Assembly: GCA_937998865.1 (NCBI GenBank)
Contig: CALLBR010000039.1
Location: forward strand, 1-64,000
From: an uncultured bacterium
GTDB lineage: Bacteria > Nitrospirota > Thermodesulfovibrionia > Thermodesulfovibrionales > Thermodesulfovibrionaceae
DNA length: 64,000 nucleotides
Reading direction: 5' to 3'
Every line of letters begins with the position of its first letter. Position 1 is the stretch's first letter. The notes under the pieces are model-generated. The model made no database searches, had not been told where the DNA came from, and saw only the letters and a program-made list of their open reading frames with translations. A program made the position numbers and the translations under genes. Below, piece after piece: positions 33,436 to 42,320 of this stretch.

Positions 33436-34750
33436 AGGAAGATAATCTTTCTGGTATGTGACAATTTAATGCAAGTGTACTTTCAATCTTTTCTTTGAAA
33501 TTTTCAATTATATTCTGTTCACCATGAACAAGGAATATTTCAGGTTTATTTTCAATCTTACCAAGCCATCCTATAAGTTCTTCTTGATCTCCATGAGCTG
33601 AAAATCCTCCGATAGTATAGATTTTTGCCCTGACAGGTCGCATTTTCCCAAGAATAGGGACTTCTTTTTGCCCATCAACAATTTTTCGTCCAAGAGTTCC
33701 CTTTGCCTGAAAACCAACGAAAATAATACTACATTCTGGTCTGTCTATGTTATGATGAAGATGATATAAAATTCGACCCCCTTGACACATCCCACTTCCT
33801 GCAATTATTACAGCTTTTGATTTAATGTTATTGAGTTTTTTTGAATCATCAACAGTTTTGAGAAAATGAAGTCTAAGTGATGTTTTTTTTAAGTTTCTCA
33901 TTTCTTTTAAAGCTTCCTCATCAAAAACTTCTGGATGGGAAAGATAGATTCTCGTTGCTTCTTCTGCAAGGGGGCTGTCAAGATAGACATCTATTGGCTC
34001 AATCAAGCTCTTCTTAACAGCACTATTAAGTGTATATAGGAGATCTTGTGTTCTTCCTACTGCAAAGGATGGTATTATTACATTTCCACCCTTTTGAAAA
34101 GTCTCTTTTATAGCTGAAAGTAGCTCTTTAATGCTTTCATCTAAACTTTTATGAAGTCTGTTACCATAGGTAGATTCCATAATCACATATTTAGCCTTCT
34201 TTGGTGGGCATGGATCTCTAAGAATTGGATAATTCTTTCTGCCAAGGTCACCTGAAAAAACAATCTCCTTATCGTATACCTTTATTTCAACAGAAGCAGA
34301 CCCAAGTATATGTCCTGCATCTAAAAGCTTGATTTTAATTTCATGGAAGTTAATTTCCTTTTCATAAGGTAAAGGTTCGATTCGGTGCAAAGCATTTAGA
34401 ATGTCTGATTCTTCATAGATTAGTCTCTTGGAATCTTCATTTTTCTGAATTTTTAAGGCATCAAATAGCATTATTTCCAAAAGATCTTTTGTGGGGGGAG
34501 TGGATATAATTTTTCCTCTAAAACCTTCTCTTAGTAATTTTGGTGTTAAAGCTGAGTGATCAAGATGGGCGTGAGTTAGAATTAAAAGATCAATTTTTCT
34601 CGGATTGAAAGGAAAAGGCTCATAATTAAGATATTCCTTTTCATCCTCTTGAAAAAGTCCACAATCAATAAGAATATTTTTTCCATTGGTAGACAATAAA
34701 AAACAAGAACCTGTAACATTTTTCGTAGCACCAAAAAACTTAATTTGCAT
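33425..34750 (-). CDS. Metallo-beta-lactamase beta-CASP ribonuclease family protein
   Basis: 441 residues. MBL motifs: HAHLDH (59-64), GDLGRKNYP, and downstream GFSAHGDQEEL and LVHGEQ. The beta-CASP insertion includes ESTYGNRLH and SGMCQGGRILYHLHHNI, and the RMMBL domain closes the chain. Proteins with this arrangement are zinc-dependent RNA endo/exonucleases related to CPSF73; in bacteria several cut or trim RNA. It has no Shine-Dalgarno sequence; an extended -10 element ends 7 nt before the ATG. It is followed in the same operon by a radical SAM gene, a pairing with no obvious known pathway. Confidence 0.92.
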   Translation of the reverse strand: MQIKFFGATKNVTGSCFLLSTNGKNILIDCGLFQEDEKEYLNYEPFPFNPRKIDLLILTHAHLDHSALTPKLLREGFRGKIISTPPTKDLLEIMLFDALKIQKNEDSKRLIYEESDILNALHRIEPLPYEKEINFHEIKIKLLDAGHILGSASVEIKVYDKEIVFSGDLGRKNYPILRDPCPPKKAKYVIMESTYGNRLHKSLDESIKELLSAIKETFQKGGNVIIPSFAVGRTQDLLYTLNSAVKKSLIEPIDVYLDSPLAEEATRIYLSHPEVFDEEALKEMRNLKKTSLRLHFLKTVDDSKKLNNIKSKAVIIAGSGMCQGGRILYHLHHNIDRPECSIIFVGFQAKGTLGRKIVDGQKEVPILGKMRPVRAKIYTIGGFSAHGDQEELIGWLGKIENKPEIFLVHGEQNIIENFKEKIESTLALNCHIPERLSSYEL

Positions 34751-34757
34751 GGAAATG

Positions 34758-34766
34758 ATGATAACA
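34758..34766 (-). promoter_or_regulatory. Extended -10 promoter of the beta-CASP nuclease operon, leaderless type
   Basis: TGT-TATCAT on the minus strand (hexamer 34758-34763) ends 7 nt before the ATG at 34750. The -35 region is weak, as expected for an extended -10 promoter. Confidence 0.45.
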
Positions 34767-35048
34767 TAAAAAAATATAATAATGGTAGTTTTAAGTTAAG
34801 TTTTAAAATCCCTCAAATTAGTAACTTTATGAAAAGGCTTTGATTGCAGAGGAGAAAATTTTTCATCTTAAACTTTTAAGTATTTTTGCTTTTCTATTGA
34901 CAAGAATTATAATTCCTGTTGATAACTCATATTCCAAAATCCTTTAATTCTTTCGGTAATTCAGGGCAGTACAGTTTTGTTGAAAAATTTATTTATTAAA
35001 TGCCATATTAATTTTATCTAAAAAAAGTAGTATTTGTTGGAGGATTGT

Positions 35049-36167
35049 ATGATTTATCTTGATTATAATGCTACAACTCCCATTGACAAGCGAGTTAAAG
35101 ATGAATTGATTAAAGCATTAGATATTTTTGGAAATCCTTCAAGCCTTCATAAGATTGGCCAAAAAGCAAAAGAGGTCGTGGAAAACTCAAGGCAAAAAAT
35201 AGCAAAACTCATAGATGCTGAAGAGGAGGAGATAATCTTTACAAGTGGTGGTACAGAGGCAAATAATCTTGCCATCTTTGGTCGAGCCTTATGCTTTAGG
35301 AAAGGTCACATTATAACATCTTCTATTGAACATCCCTCGGTGCTTAATCCTTGCAAAGAGCTTCAAAGAATGGGTTATGATATTACCTATCTTCCTGTTG
35401 ACTCTCAAGGAATAGTTAATCCTGATGATGTTAAAAAAGCCATAAAGAAAGATACAATACTTGTTACTGTTATGCATTCCAACAACGAAACAGGATCTTT
35501 ACAACCTATTAAAGAAATAGGAGAAATTCTAAGGGAAAAAGAGATCCCTTTTCATACTGACTGCTCTCAAAGCATTGGTAAAGTTTCCGTATCAGTTAAA
35601 GAATTAAATGTTACTATGCTATCCATGGCAGGACATAAATTTTATGCTCCAAAGGGTATAGGGGCATTGTTTTTTAGAAAAGACTTTATCTTAAAACCTC
35701 TATTGCTTGGTGCCTCTCATGAAAAAGGTTTAAGACCCGGTACAGAGAATGTTCCTTATATAGTTGCTCTTGCAAAGGCTTGTGAAATTACAAGAGAAGA
35801 AATTGATCTTACAATTGCTCATTTAAGCAATATTACGAGTATTTTAATGGAGAGAATTTTAAGCATTAATGAAGTAAAGCTAAATGGTTCTAAGAGTAAA
35901 AGACTTCCTAATACACTAAATATCTCAATACATGGAATTGATGCTAATAAATTCGTAAGTTTCATTGGAGATAAAGTAGCTCTTTCAGCAGGAGCAGCTT
36001 GCCATGGAAACAGTAAAAAACCCAGTCATGTTTTATTAGCAATGGGACTTTCTGAAAGAGAGGCTTTATCTTCCCTTAGAATAAGTACTGGTAAATTTAC
36101 CACCTTGCAAGATGTTTATGATGCGTCTGAAATAATCGAATCATACATAGAAAAAATGAGGAGGTAA
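35049..36167 (+). CDS. Cysteine desulfurase (NifS/IscS class)
   Basis: 372 residues from the ATG at 35049, chosen because GGAGG (35039-35043) stands 5 nt before it and the protein then starts MIYLDYNATTPID as in the family. PLP lysine K197 (MAGHKFYAPKG), H95 above the cofactor, and catalytic C318 (SAGAACHGN) are present. It removes sulfur from cysteine for iron-sulfur clusters, thiolated tRNA or cofactors. The tRNA thiolase, radical SAM protein and NifU-like protein in this window are possible users. It is followed 3 nt later by a macro-domain gene. The 283-nt upstream gap holds no gene I can support. Confidence 0.94.
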   Translation: MIYLDYNATTPIDKRVKDELIKALDIFGNPSSLHKIGQKAKEVVENSRQKIAKLIDAEEEEIIFTSGGTEANNLAIFGRALCFRKGHIITSSIEHPSVLNPCKELQRMGYDITYLPVDSQGIVNPDDVKKAIKKDTILVTVMHSNNETGSLQPIKEIGEILREKEIPFHTDCSQSIGKVSVSVKELNVTMLSMAGHKFYAPKGIGALFFRKDFILKPLLLGASHEKGLRPGTENVPYIVALAKACEITREEIDLTIAHLSNITSILMERILSINEVKLNGSKSKRLPNTLNISIHGIDANKFVSFIGDKVALSAGAACHGNSKKPSHVLLAMGLSEREALSSLRISTGKFTTLQDVYDASEIIESYIEKMRR

Positions 36168-36170
36168 GCT

Positions 36171-36698
36171 ATGGAGGAAAAAATAATAAATAATAAAAAA
36201 ATACGCCTTCTTATAGGAGACATAACAGAGAGAGATACTGAGGCAATAGTTAATGCTGCAAACAATTATCTTAAACATGGGGGTGGTGTTGCTGGAGCAA
36301 TTGTAAAAAAAGGAGGTATAATCATTCAAGAGGAAAGCGATAGAATCGGCTTTGTAGAGACTGGATCTGCTGCTATTACGAGTGCAGGAAAGTTAAAAGC
36401 CAAGTATGTAATTCATGCAGTAGGTCCCATTTGGGGACAAGGGCAGGAAGAAGTTAAATTAAAAAGTGCAGTAATATCAGCCTTAAAAATTGCTGAAGAG
36501 TATGGATTAAGGAGTATTTCTTTCCCTGCCATAAGTGCTGGCATTTATGGATGTCCAAAAGACATGGTAGCCAGAGTCTTAGTTCATACCGCAAAAGAAT
36601 ATTTGGAGAGTAGAGATACAAGTTTGGCTTTAGTTGAATTTTGTATTTTTGATGAAGATACTTATCGTTATTTTAAGGCAGAGTTTGATAAAATATAA
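36171..36698 (+). CDS. Macro domain protein (ADP-ribose-binding/deacetylase)
   Basis: 175 residues covering one macro domain. Ligand motifs: GDITERDTEAIVNAANN (16-32), HGGGVAGAI, and AISAGIYGCPKDM. Family members bind ADP-ribose and many hydrolyse O-acetyl-ADP-ribose or remove ADP-ribose from proteins. It starts 3 nt after the cysteine desulfurase with a GAGG ribosome binding site, so the two are co-expressed. A functional link is not obvious. Confidence 0.93.
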   Translation: MEEKIINNKKIRLLIGDITERDTEAIVNAANNYLKHGGGVAGAIVKKGGIIIQEESDRIGFVETGSAAITSAGKLKAKYVIHAVGPIWGQGQEEVKLKSAVISALKIAEEYGLRSISFPAISAGIYGCPKDMVARVLVHTAKEYLESRDTSLALVEFCIFDEDTYRYFKAEFDKI

Positions 36699-36706
36699 AT
36701 AAAAGT

Positions 36707-36778
36707 GCCGGGATAGCTCAGCGGTAGAGCAGTCGATTCGTAATCGACCGGTCGTGGGTTCAAATCCCATTCCCGGCT
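36707..36778 (+). tRNA. tRNA-Thr (anticodon CGT)
   Basis: The acceptor stem GCCGGGA pairs with TCCCGGC; the D arm is TAGCTCAGCGGTAGAGC; the anticodon arm GTCGA-TTCGTAA-TCGAC carries CGT, reading ACG; the T arm is GTGGG-TTCAAAT-CCCAT. The discriminator base T36778 is also the last base of the convergent DUF458 gene's stop codon. CCA is not encoded. It lies 8 nt after the macro-domain gene and may share its transcript. Confidence 0.95.
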
Positions 36779-37272
36779 TAATTAGTATATCTGTCTGCTA
36801 CTTTAGTAGCTCCATAAGAATCGGGTTTTGTAACAGCAATATAACCTGAGCCTACAATCATTTTTATGACTTCTTTAACTAAAGTTCTTGTGGCACCATT
36901 TCTTCCAATATCGAGATGAATCTCCACAGGAAGCCGGCTGAAGCCATTTTCTGAGAGCATTTTTTTTATAGTTTCAGCAATTTCAAGACTCAAGGAAGCT
37001 TCAGTGAATATTCTTGTTTTTAAATTTTCAATTTTCTTCTGTCTCATTTTTCTATAGAAATATCTACCTCCAGAGCCCTTTCGATGAATTATTATTGCTG
37101 TTACAAAAACTGTCTCCTCTCCTGGAAAAGAGTCACTTCCTACAATTAAGCTATAGTTTCTTTCTGGTTGCTCCTTTATAAAGTCAACAATTTTTTGAAA
37201 AACTTGCTGAAGGGATAAATTACCATAAGTAGGGCTGATAAAAAGATCTTCTATAGAGGACTCAACCTCCAT
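36778..37272 (-). CDS. DUF458 (YkuK-like) RNase H-fold protein
   Basis: 164 residues. The sequence SLIVGSDSFPGEETVFVTAIIIHRKGSGGRYFYRK with LPVEIHLDIGRNGATRTLVKEV fits the DUF458/YkuK family. That family is predicted to adopt an RNase H-like fold with acidic residues at the active site (D46 in GSDS, D118 in LDIG). The biochemical function is not established. Its stop codon overlaps the 3' base of tRNA-Thr on the other strand. The start at 37272 is only 10 nt from an extended -10 element. Confidence 0.85.
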   Translation of the reverse strand: MEVESSIEDLFISPTYGNLSLQQVFQKIVDFIKEQPERNYSLIVGSDSFPGEETVFVTAIIIHRKGSGGRYFYRKMRQKKIENLKTRIFTEASLSLEIAETIKKMLSENGFSRLPVEIHLDIGRNGATRTLVKEVIKMIVGSGYIAVTKPDSYGATKVADRYTN

Positions 37273-37282
37273 AATTTTTTTA

Positions 37283-37312
37283 ATTTTATCAGAAAAAACT
37301 TCTTCTTTGCAA
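37283..37312 (-). promoter_or_regulatory. Promoter of the DUF458 gene, very short leader
   Basis: On the minus strand: -35 TTGCAA (37307-37312), 18-nt spacer, extended -10 TGA-TAAAAT (hexamer 37283-37288). The leader before the ATG at 37272 would be about 3 nt. Confidence 0.6.
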
Positions 37313-37767
37313 TTTAATATATTTTAAACAAGCCTACTCTGTGACAAGCGTGACAATCCTTCATTGGTTTTTTTTATGCTTTATTGAGGAAAGGCCTTCA
37401 GGCTTTCTAAGCTATTTTATTGTAACCCAATAAAGTAAAAAGGCGGATTGCTTTGCTCTTGCCGCAGAAAGAAGCAAAATAACCCCAGGGAAAAGGAGTT
37501 ATTGGCCATGACCTCCCATCTTTATGCGATGAGAGTAAGATATGGAGAAATTTTAAGACATCCTTTTTAGCATCCTTAGGAAGACTAGATAAATAGAGCT
37601 TATTCAGTTCTTTAAGTGTGGGCAATTTTGACTTCTTAGGTATTTTTTGCCTAAATCTTGACACCTCTCCGAATAAAAAAACACATAAAAAATACAATAT
37701 ATTTAGCAATGAGTATCATGGCATTTTTCTTGCTTTTTTCTTGAGTAAAAAGAAAAAGGAGGACGAA
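37313..37767. other. Intergenic stretch with a doubtful 100-codon reading frame
   Basis: 455 nt before the diguanylate cyclase. A reading frame on the minus strand (37407-37709) would encode a basic 100-residue protein with a hydrophobic start and an end GKSKAIRLFTLLGYNKIA. It has no ribosome binding site, no recognised family and overlaps the cyclase's own upstream region, so it may be a decayed gene or chance. A TTGACA at 37658-37663 could be part of the cyclase promoter, but no matching -10 is clear. Confidence 0.3.
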
Positions 37768-38526
37768 ATGAATATAAAAGCTATTTCAATCAATTTAGCC
37801 AAAGGTTTTCATAAATTTTTCATACTCAATACAGTGATGGTTATATCTGCCTTTTTAGTTTTATTTTTCTTGCTGGATTATGAGAAGAAGGATTTGCTCA
37901 TTACCATTTCTTTAGTTTTTCTTGGAATAATCTTGATTAACTATTTTGTCACAAAAGTTATACAAGACAGAATGGATAAATTGATAAGACATTCTTTTGA
38001 AAAAGTAGAAGCTCAATTGTATTTTGATGAATTAACTTCCGTATACAATAGAAAAACAGGTTTAAATAGATTGAGGGAAGAATTAATAAGAGCAAAGAGA
38101 ACAGGTAAACCATTATCAATAGCTATACTTGATATTGATGATTTTAAAAAGATAAATGACACATATGGTCATCTCGTGGGAGATAGAGTTTTGAATTATG
38201 TAGCTACGCAGATAAAAACTTCTCTAAGAGCCTGTGATATTGTTGCAAGATATGGTGGTGAAGAGTTTTTAATAATTTTACCCGATACTGATGAAATAAA
38301 TGCTCTTGCTGCTCTTGAAAGAGTAAGAAAACAAATATCAAAAAAACCTTTGAAAGTTGGCAATGAAAGACTCTTTGTTACTGCAAGCATAGGTTTGACA
38401 GAGATTGAACTTATAGAAGATCCCTTCGAAGCTATAAATCAAGCGGATTTAGCCTTATACCAAGCTAAGAGAGATGGGAAGGATAAAGTGGAGATTTTTT
38501 TGAAATATACTAAAAATAGAAATTAA
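37768..38526 (+). CDS. Diguanylate cyclase, membrane-bound, with intact GGEEF and I-site
   Basis: 252 residues from the ATG at 37768, which has AAAGGAGG 7 nt upstream; longer forms would start in non-coding sequence. Two membrane helices (about 18-36 and 43-63) with hardly any loop are followed by a GGDEF domain. The active-site motif is GGEEF at 163-167, and the RxxD inhibitory site (RACD, 154-157) lies exactly five residues before it. It should convert two GTP to c-di-GMP with product feedback. A likely client in this window is the PilZ-bearing cellulose synthase. Its end overlaps recG on the other strand by 4 nt. Confidence 0.93.
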   Translation: MNIKAISINLAKGFHKFFILNTVMVISAFLVLFFLLDYEKKDLLITISLVFLGIILINYFVTKVIQDRMDKLIRHSFEKVEAQLYFDELTSVYNRKTGLNRLREELIRAKRTGKPLSIAILDIDDFKKINDTYGHLVGDRVLNYVATQIKTSLRACDIVARYGGEEFLIILPDTDEINALAALERVRKQISKKPLKVGNERLFVTASIGLTEIELIEDPFEAINQADLALYQAKRDGKDKVEIFLKYTKNRN

Positions 38527-40592
38527 GCTACAGTGAAGTTTTCTATTTTATTTTTCCAGAATTCTTCTAATTTTGCCTTTAACTTGGGAAAATGCTGTAG
38601 GTAAGGTTCTTCTTGCAAGATTAATTCAGCTTCTTTTCTTGCAACTTCAAGTATTTCTTTGTCTCTTATTAAGTTAACAGATTTCAGATCTGGCATTCCT
38701 GATTGTTTTGTGCCAAAAAGTTCTCCAGGTCCTCTTATGTTTAAATCCTCTTCTGCTATTTTAAAACCATCATTGTAATTAACCATAGCCTTTAATCTCA
38801 TTTCAGCTTCTTTTGTCATATTATAAGGAATTAGAATGCATCTGGAAGGTCTTACCCCTCTGCCAACTCTGCCTCTTAATTGATGTAATTGGGACAAACC
38901 AAATCTTTCAGCATTAGTGATTATCATGAGAGAAGCATTAGGCACATCAACACCTACTTCAATAACTGTAGTAGAAACGAGAATTTTTATATCACCTTTA
39001 CGAAAAGCCTCCATTATCTCCTCTCTTTTTTTGTAAGGTAATTTTCCATGAAGAAGTCCTATAGAGTATTGGGGAAATATCTTTTGTAAAATTTCATAGC
39101 CTTTTTTTGCATTATGCAGATCAAGATTTTCAGATTCCTCAATTAGAGGATATACTATGTATACTTGTCCACCTTTTTGGATTTCTTCTTCAATGATGGC
39201 GTAGACTTTCTTTTTATTATTTTTATCAATAACTTCAGTTATGACAGGTTTTCTTCCAGAGGGAAGTTCATCAATAATTGAACAATCAAGATCTCCATAC
39301 ACAGTAAGTGCTAAGGTTCTAGGAATAGGAGTTGCTGTCATTACAAGAGTATCGGGATTAAATCCTTTCTTTTTCAATAGATACCTCTGAATTACTCCGA
39401 ATCTGTGTTGTTCATCAATTACAATTAGTCCAAGATTTTTAAATTTTACATATTCTTGAATTAAGGCATGAGTTCCAACTACTATATTAGCTGAGCCTGA
39501 TTCTATTAAATTAGTGTACTTATTGTGTTCAGAAGTATGAATGATAACATTTACCTTTAAATTTTTAAGAAGGGAACTAATATTCTTAAAATGCTGTTCT
39601 GCCAATATTTCTGTTGGTGCCATTAGAGCTGTTTGATATCCTGCTTCTACAGCAGCAAGCATAGCAATTAAGGCTACAATTGTCTTTCCACATCCTACAT
39701 CTCCCTGCAATAGTCTATTCATGGGAACAGGTTTTTTCATGTCCTCAAGAATTTCTTCTATAACTCTAAGCTGAGCTTTAGTTAGCTTAAAGGGAAGATT
39801 ATTAATAAACTCTTCAATTAGCTTTCCCTTACCCTGTATAGATATTCCCTTTTCCTTCTGGTGGGATTTTTTAATAAGAACAATCCCAAGCTGAAGAAGG
39901 AAAAGTTCATCAAAAATTATTCTCTTATGGTAAGGAGTAATTCCCTCCTTTATTTCTTTTAATGACAAATCTGAAGGAGGAAAATGAACCCCATAAAGGG
40001 CCTCTGAAATCTCAGATAAATTAAGTTTTCTCATTAAATACTCTGGAAGATAATCACTCAGGTAGGTTTTGGAGTATTCTAAGGCAGCCTTAATAATATT
40101 CCTCATTTGTTTTTGCGATAGCCCCTCAGTAAGTCTATAGATTGGCAAAATTCCTGAAACTTCCTCCGAATTTTCATCCTTAATGTCAATTTCTGGATTA
40201 AGTATTTCGAAAGCATTCCCTCTAAAATCCAATTGCACTTTACCGAATATTTTTATGAAACTTTTAGGTTTTAGAATTTTACTCAGATAAGTTTGATTAA
40301 ACCATTTAGCTTTAATAAAACCTGTTCCATCAGATATAACTATTTCCAAAATTTTTAAGCCTTTCCTAGGCGAAAGCTCATTAATCTCCAATATTTTCCC
40401 ATTAATACTAACTATATCTCCTGGCTTAAGTTCATAAATTAATTTTTTATTACGTCGGTCTTCGTATTGGACAGGAAGATAATAAAGAGCGTCAAAAACA
40501 GTTCTGATACCTAATTTTTGGAGAAGTAAGGCTTTTTTAGGTCCTACACCTTTTAGATATTGGATGGGAAGATATAATCCTTTTTCTTGCAT
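38523..40592 (-). CDS. recG: ATP-dependent DNA helicase RecG
   Basis: 689 residues. An N-terminal wedge/OB domain (about 1-150) binds branched DNA. The helicase core has Walker A GDVGCGKT (297-304), DEQHRFG (393-399), TATPIPRT and the C-terminal QLRGRVGRG motif. RecG remodels stalled replication forks and Holliday junctions. It shares one base with the nusA stop codon (TAATG overlap), so it is in the rimP-nusA transcript, where infB would normally be. Confidence 0.96.
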   Translation of the reverse strand: MQEKGLYLPIQYLKGVGPKKALLLQKLGIRTVFDALYYLPVQYEDRRNKKLIYELKPGDIVSINGKILEINELSPRKGLKILEIVISDGTGFIKAKWFNQTYLSKILKPKSFIKIFGKVQLDFRGNAFEILNPEIDIKDENSEEVSGILPIYRLTEGLSQKQMRNIIKAALEYSKTYLSDYLPEYLMRKLNLSEISEALYGVHFPPSDLSLKEIKEGITPYHKRIIFDELFLLQLGIVLIKKSHQKEKGISIQGKGKLIEEFINNLPFKLTKAQLRVIEEILEDMKKPVPMNRLLQGDVGCGKTIVALIAMLAAVEAGYQTALMAPTEILAEQHFKNISSLLKNLKVNVIIHTSEHNKYTNLIESGSANIVVGTHALIQEYVKFKNLGLIVIDEQHRFGVIQRYLLKKKGFNPDTLVMTATPIPRTLALTVYGDLDCSIIDELPSGRKPVITEVIDKNNKKKVYAIIEEEIQKGGQVYIVYPLIEESENLDLHNAKKGYEILQKIFPQYSIGLLHGKLPYKKREEIMEAFRKGDIKILVSTTVIEVGVDVPNASLMIITNAERFGLSQLHQLRGRVGRGVRPSRCILIPYNMTKEAEMRLKAMVNYNDGFKIAEEDLNIRGPGELFGTKQSGMPDLKSVNLIRDKEILEVARKEAELILQEEPYLQHFPKLKAKLEEFWKNKIENFTVA

Positions 40593-41695
40593 TAAGCTGA
40601 GTCATTTTTCTCTTCTTTTAGTCCTTCCTTAAGAGATTGATGAGCTTCCTTAATTTTTAACTGAGAATATTCTGTTTCACTTAATACATCAATGTTCCAA
40701 CCTGTAAGTTTTGAGGCAAGTCTAACGTTTTGTCCTTTTTTACCTATTGCCAAAGATAGTTGATCATTTTCCACTACAACAACAGCAGTTTTTTCCTTCT
40801 CATTAATGCCCACTTTGAGGACCATTGCAGGAGTTAAAGCTTTAGCAATAAAGATACTGATATTTTCACTATATGGTATTATATCTATCCTCTCTCCCTT
40901 TAATTCTCTTACAATAGCTTGAACTCTTGTTCCTTTCATGCCAACACAAGCTCCCACGGGATCAACAGCAGGATCTTTTGAGTATACAGCAATTTTGGTT
41001 CTTTCTCCAGGATCTCTGGCAATGCTTTTAATCTGGACAATTCCGTCTTGGATTTCTGGAACTTCTAAATGAAATAAACCAATGACAAAATAAGGATGAG
41101 TCCGAGAAGCTTTTATTATAGGGTCCTTGGAGGTTTGTTTTACTTCATAGATGTAAGCCTTTATAAGATCTCCTCTTTTTAGATTATCTTGAGGTAATAC
41201 TTCTTTTTCAGGCAATATCACTTCAGCTTTTCCAACTAAAATATAAAAATTTCCCTTTTCTTTCCTTAGTATGGTTCCGCTTATAATTGTGCCTACTTTG
41301 TCCTTAAATTCTTCATAAATTACAGAACGCTCAATATCTCTAATCTTTTGGAATAAAACATGTTTTGCTGTTTGAACAGCTATCCGACCAAAATCCTGAA
41401 TTGAGAGGGGTATTTCAACGGTGTCGCCAATACCTTTATTCTCGAATTTTTCTTTTACTTCTTCAATAGAAATTTCTGATAATGGATCCGATACATTTTC
41501 TACGACTTTTTTTATTTCGAAGATATTTATGTCAAAAGTTTGAGGATCTATTTTTAGTTTTATAGTGGATTTATTTCCGTATTTTTTTCTTATGGCTGAA
41601 ATTAAAGCTGTTTCGAGTAACTCAATAACAGCATCTTTGTTAATTCCTTTTTCTTTCATTATTTGTTCTGTTAAAATCTTTAACTCTTTTCCCAT
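40592..41695 (-). CDS. nusA: Transcription termination/antitermination factor NusA
   Basis: 367 residues. N-terminal polymerase-binding domain (about 1-125), S1 domain (about 130-200) and two KH domains (about 225-345; GACVGMKGTRVQAI and AIGKKGQNVRLASKLTGW). It lacks the C-terminal acidic repeats of E. coli NusA, as in most bacteria. It affects pausing, intrinsic termination and rRNA antitermination. It follows rimP by 4 nt, and recG follows with a one-base overlap; infB, rbfA and truB are not attached. Confidence 0.97.
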   Translation of the reverse strand: MGKELKILTEQIMKEKGINKDAVIELLETALISAIRKKYGNKSTIKLKIDPQTFDINIFEIKKVVENVSDPLSEISIEEVKEKFENKGIGDTVEIPLSIQDFGRIAVQTAKHVLFQKIRDIERSVIYEEFKDKVGTIISGTILRKEKGNFYILVGKAEVILPEKEVLPQDNLKRGDLIKAYIYEVKQTSKDPIIKASRTHPYFVIGLFHLEVPEIQDGIVQIKSIARDPGERTKIAVYSKDPAVDPVGACVGMKGTRVQAIVRELKGERIDIIPYSENISIFIAKALTPAMVLKVGINEKEKTAVVVVENDQLSLAIGKKGQNVRLASKLTGWNIDVLSETEYSQLKIKEAHQSLKEGLKEEKNDSA

Positions 41696-41699
41696 CGGT

Positions 41700-42194
41700 T
41701 TAGCCTAAATAAATTTGTGCTTTAATTATTTTATCAAAAGGAATAAATAATGATTCTCTTTTTTGTATTTTTTTTGTTCCTTTAATATTGCCCTCTTTCA
41801 ATTCAATTCTGACCCATTCTTGCCCAACATCAATGATTTTTCCTATAAAAAATGTTCTGCCTGAAATTTTTTCTTTTGTAGTTATTTTAATCTCTCTTCC
41901 TAAATTTTTTGAAAAATCCCTCTGATTTCTTAGTGGCCTATCCAGTCCAGGAGATGAAACTTGCAAGGTATATGGACCTTTTATAGGATCTTCTACATCC
42001 AGTATAGCTTCAAGTGAACGTGAGAAAGTTTCACAATCTCTTACTGTTACTCCCTTTTCTTTATCTATAAAAACAGTAACTACTAATCCTTTGTTTCCAG
42101 GATGAATTTCTAAATCAACCACTTCTACTCCTTCACTTTCACTTATTTGTTCAGCATAATTTTTAATCAAATCTTTTAATTCCTTAATATTCAT
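41700..42194 (-). CDS. rimP: Ribosome maturation factor RimP
   Basis: 164 residues. Conserved segments GVEVVDLEIHPGNKGLVVTVFIDKEKGVTVRDCETFSR and YTLQVSSPGLDRPLRNQRDFSKNLG mark RimP, needed for 30S maturation. It is the first gene of rimP-nusA-recG. There is no strong ribosome binding site before the ATG, and a terminator-like hairpin stands only 26 nt upstream; the promoter could not be located. Confidence 0.95.
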   Translation of the reverse strand: MNIKELKDLIKNYAEQISESEGVEVVDLEIHPGNKGLVVTVFIDKEKGVTVRDCETFSRSLEAILDVEDPIKGPYTLQVSSPGLDRPLRNQRDFSKNLGREIKITTKEKISGRTFFIGKIIDVGQEWVRIELKEGNIKGTKKIQKRESLFIPFDKIIKAQIYLG

Positions 42195-42220
42195 AAAAAA
42201 CTCGTAATTGTCAAAATAAA

Positions 42221-42240
42221 AGAGTGGGTAAACCCACTCT
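42221..42240 (-). terminator. Terminator-like hairpin upstream of rimP
   Basis: AGAGTGGGT / ACCCACTCT with a 2-nt centre, followed on the minus strand by TTTATTTT. It points toward rimP. It may be a back-up terminator for the lipoprotein gene or an attenuator in the rimP leader. Confidence 0.5.
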
Positions 42241-42268
42241 CAAAAATTTTAACACTTTTTAAGATTTT

Positions 42269-42303
42269 AAAGCAACACCAAGAATTATTCTTGGTGTTGC
42301 TTT
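42269..42303 (-). terminator. Strong rho-independent terminator after the lipoprotein gene
   Basis: A perfect 17-nt inverted repeat, AAAGCAACACCAAGAAT and ATTCTTGGTGTTGCTTT, with one base between. On the minus strand it lies 18 nt after the lipoprotein stop codon. A-runs and T-runs at both ends make it possibly bidirectional. Confidence 0.8.
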
Positions 42304-42320
42304 CATTATATACTACTGAA

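Noticed and set aside
34751-35048. Riboswitch or small RNA before the cysteine desulfurase
   Set aside because: The roughly 290-nt AT-rich gap shows no stable conserved structure I recognise. A TTGACA at 34897-34902 has no convincing -10 partner.
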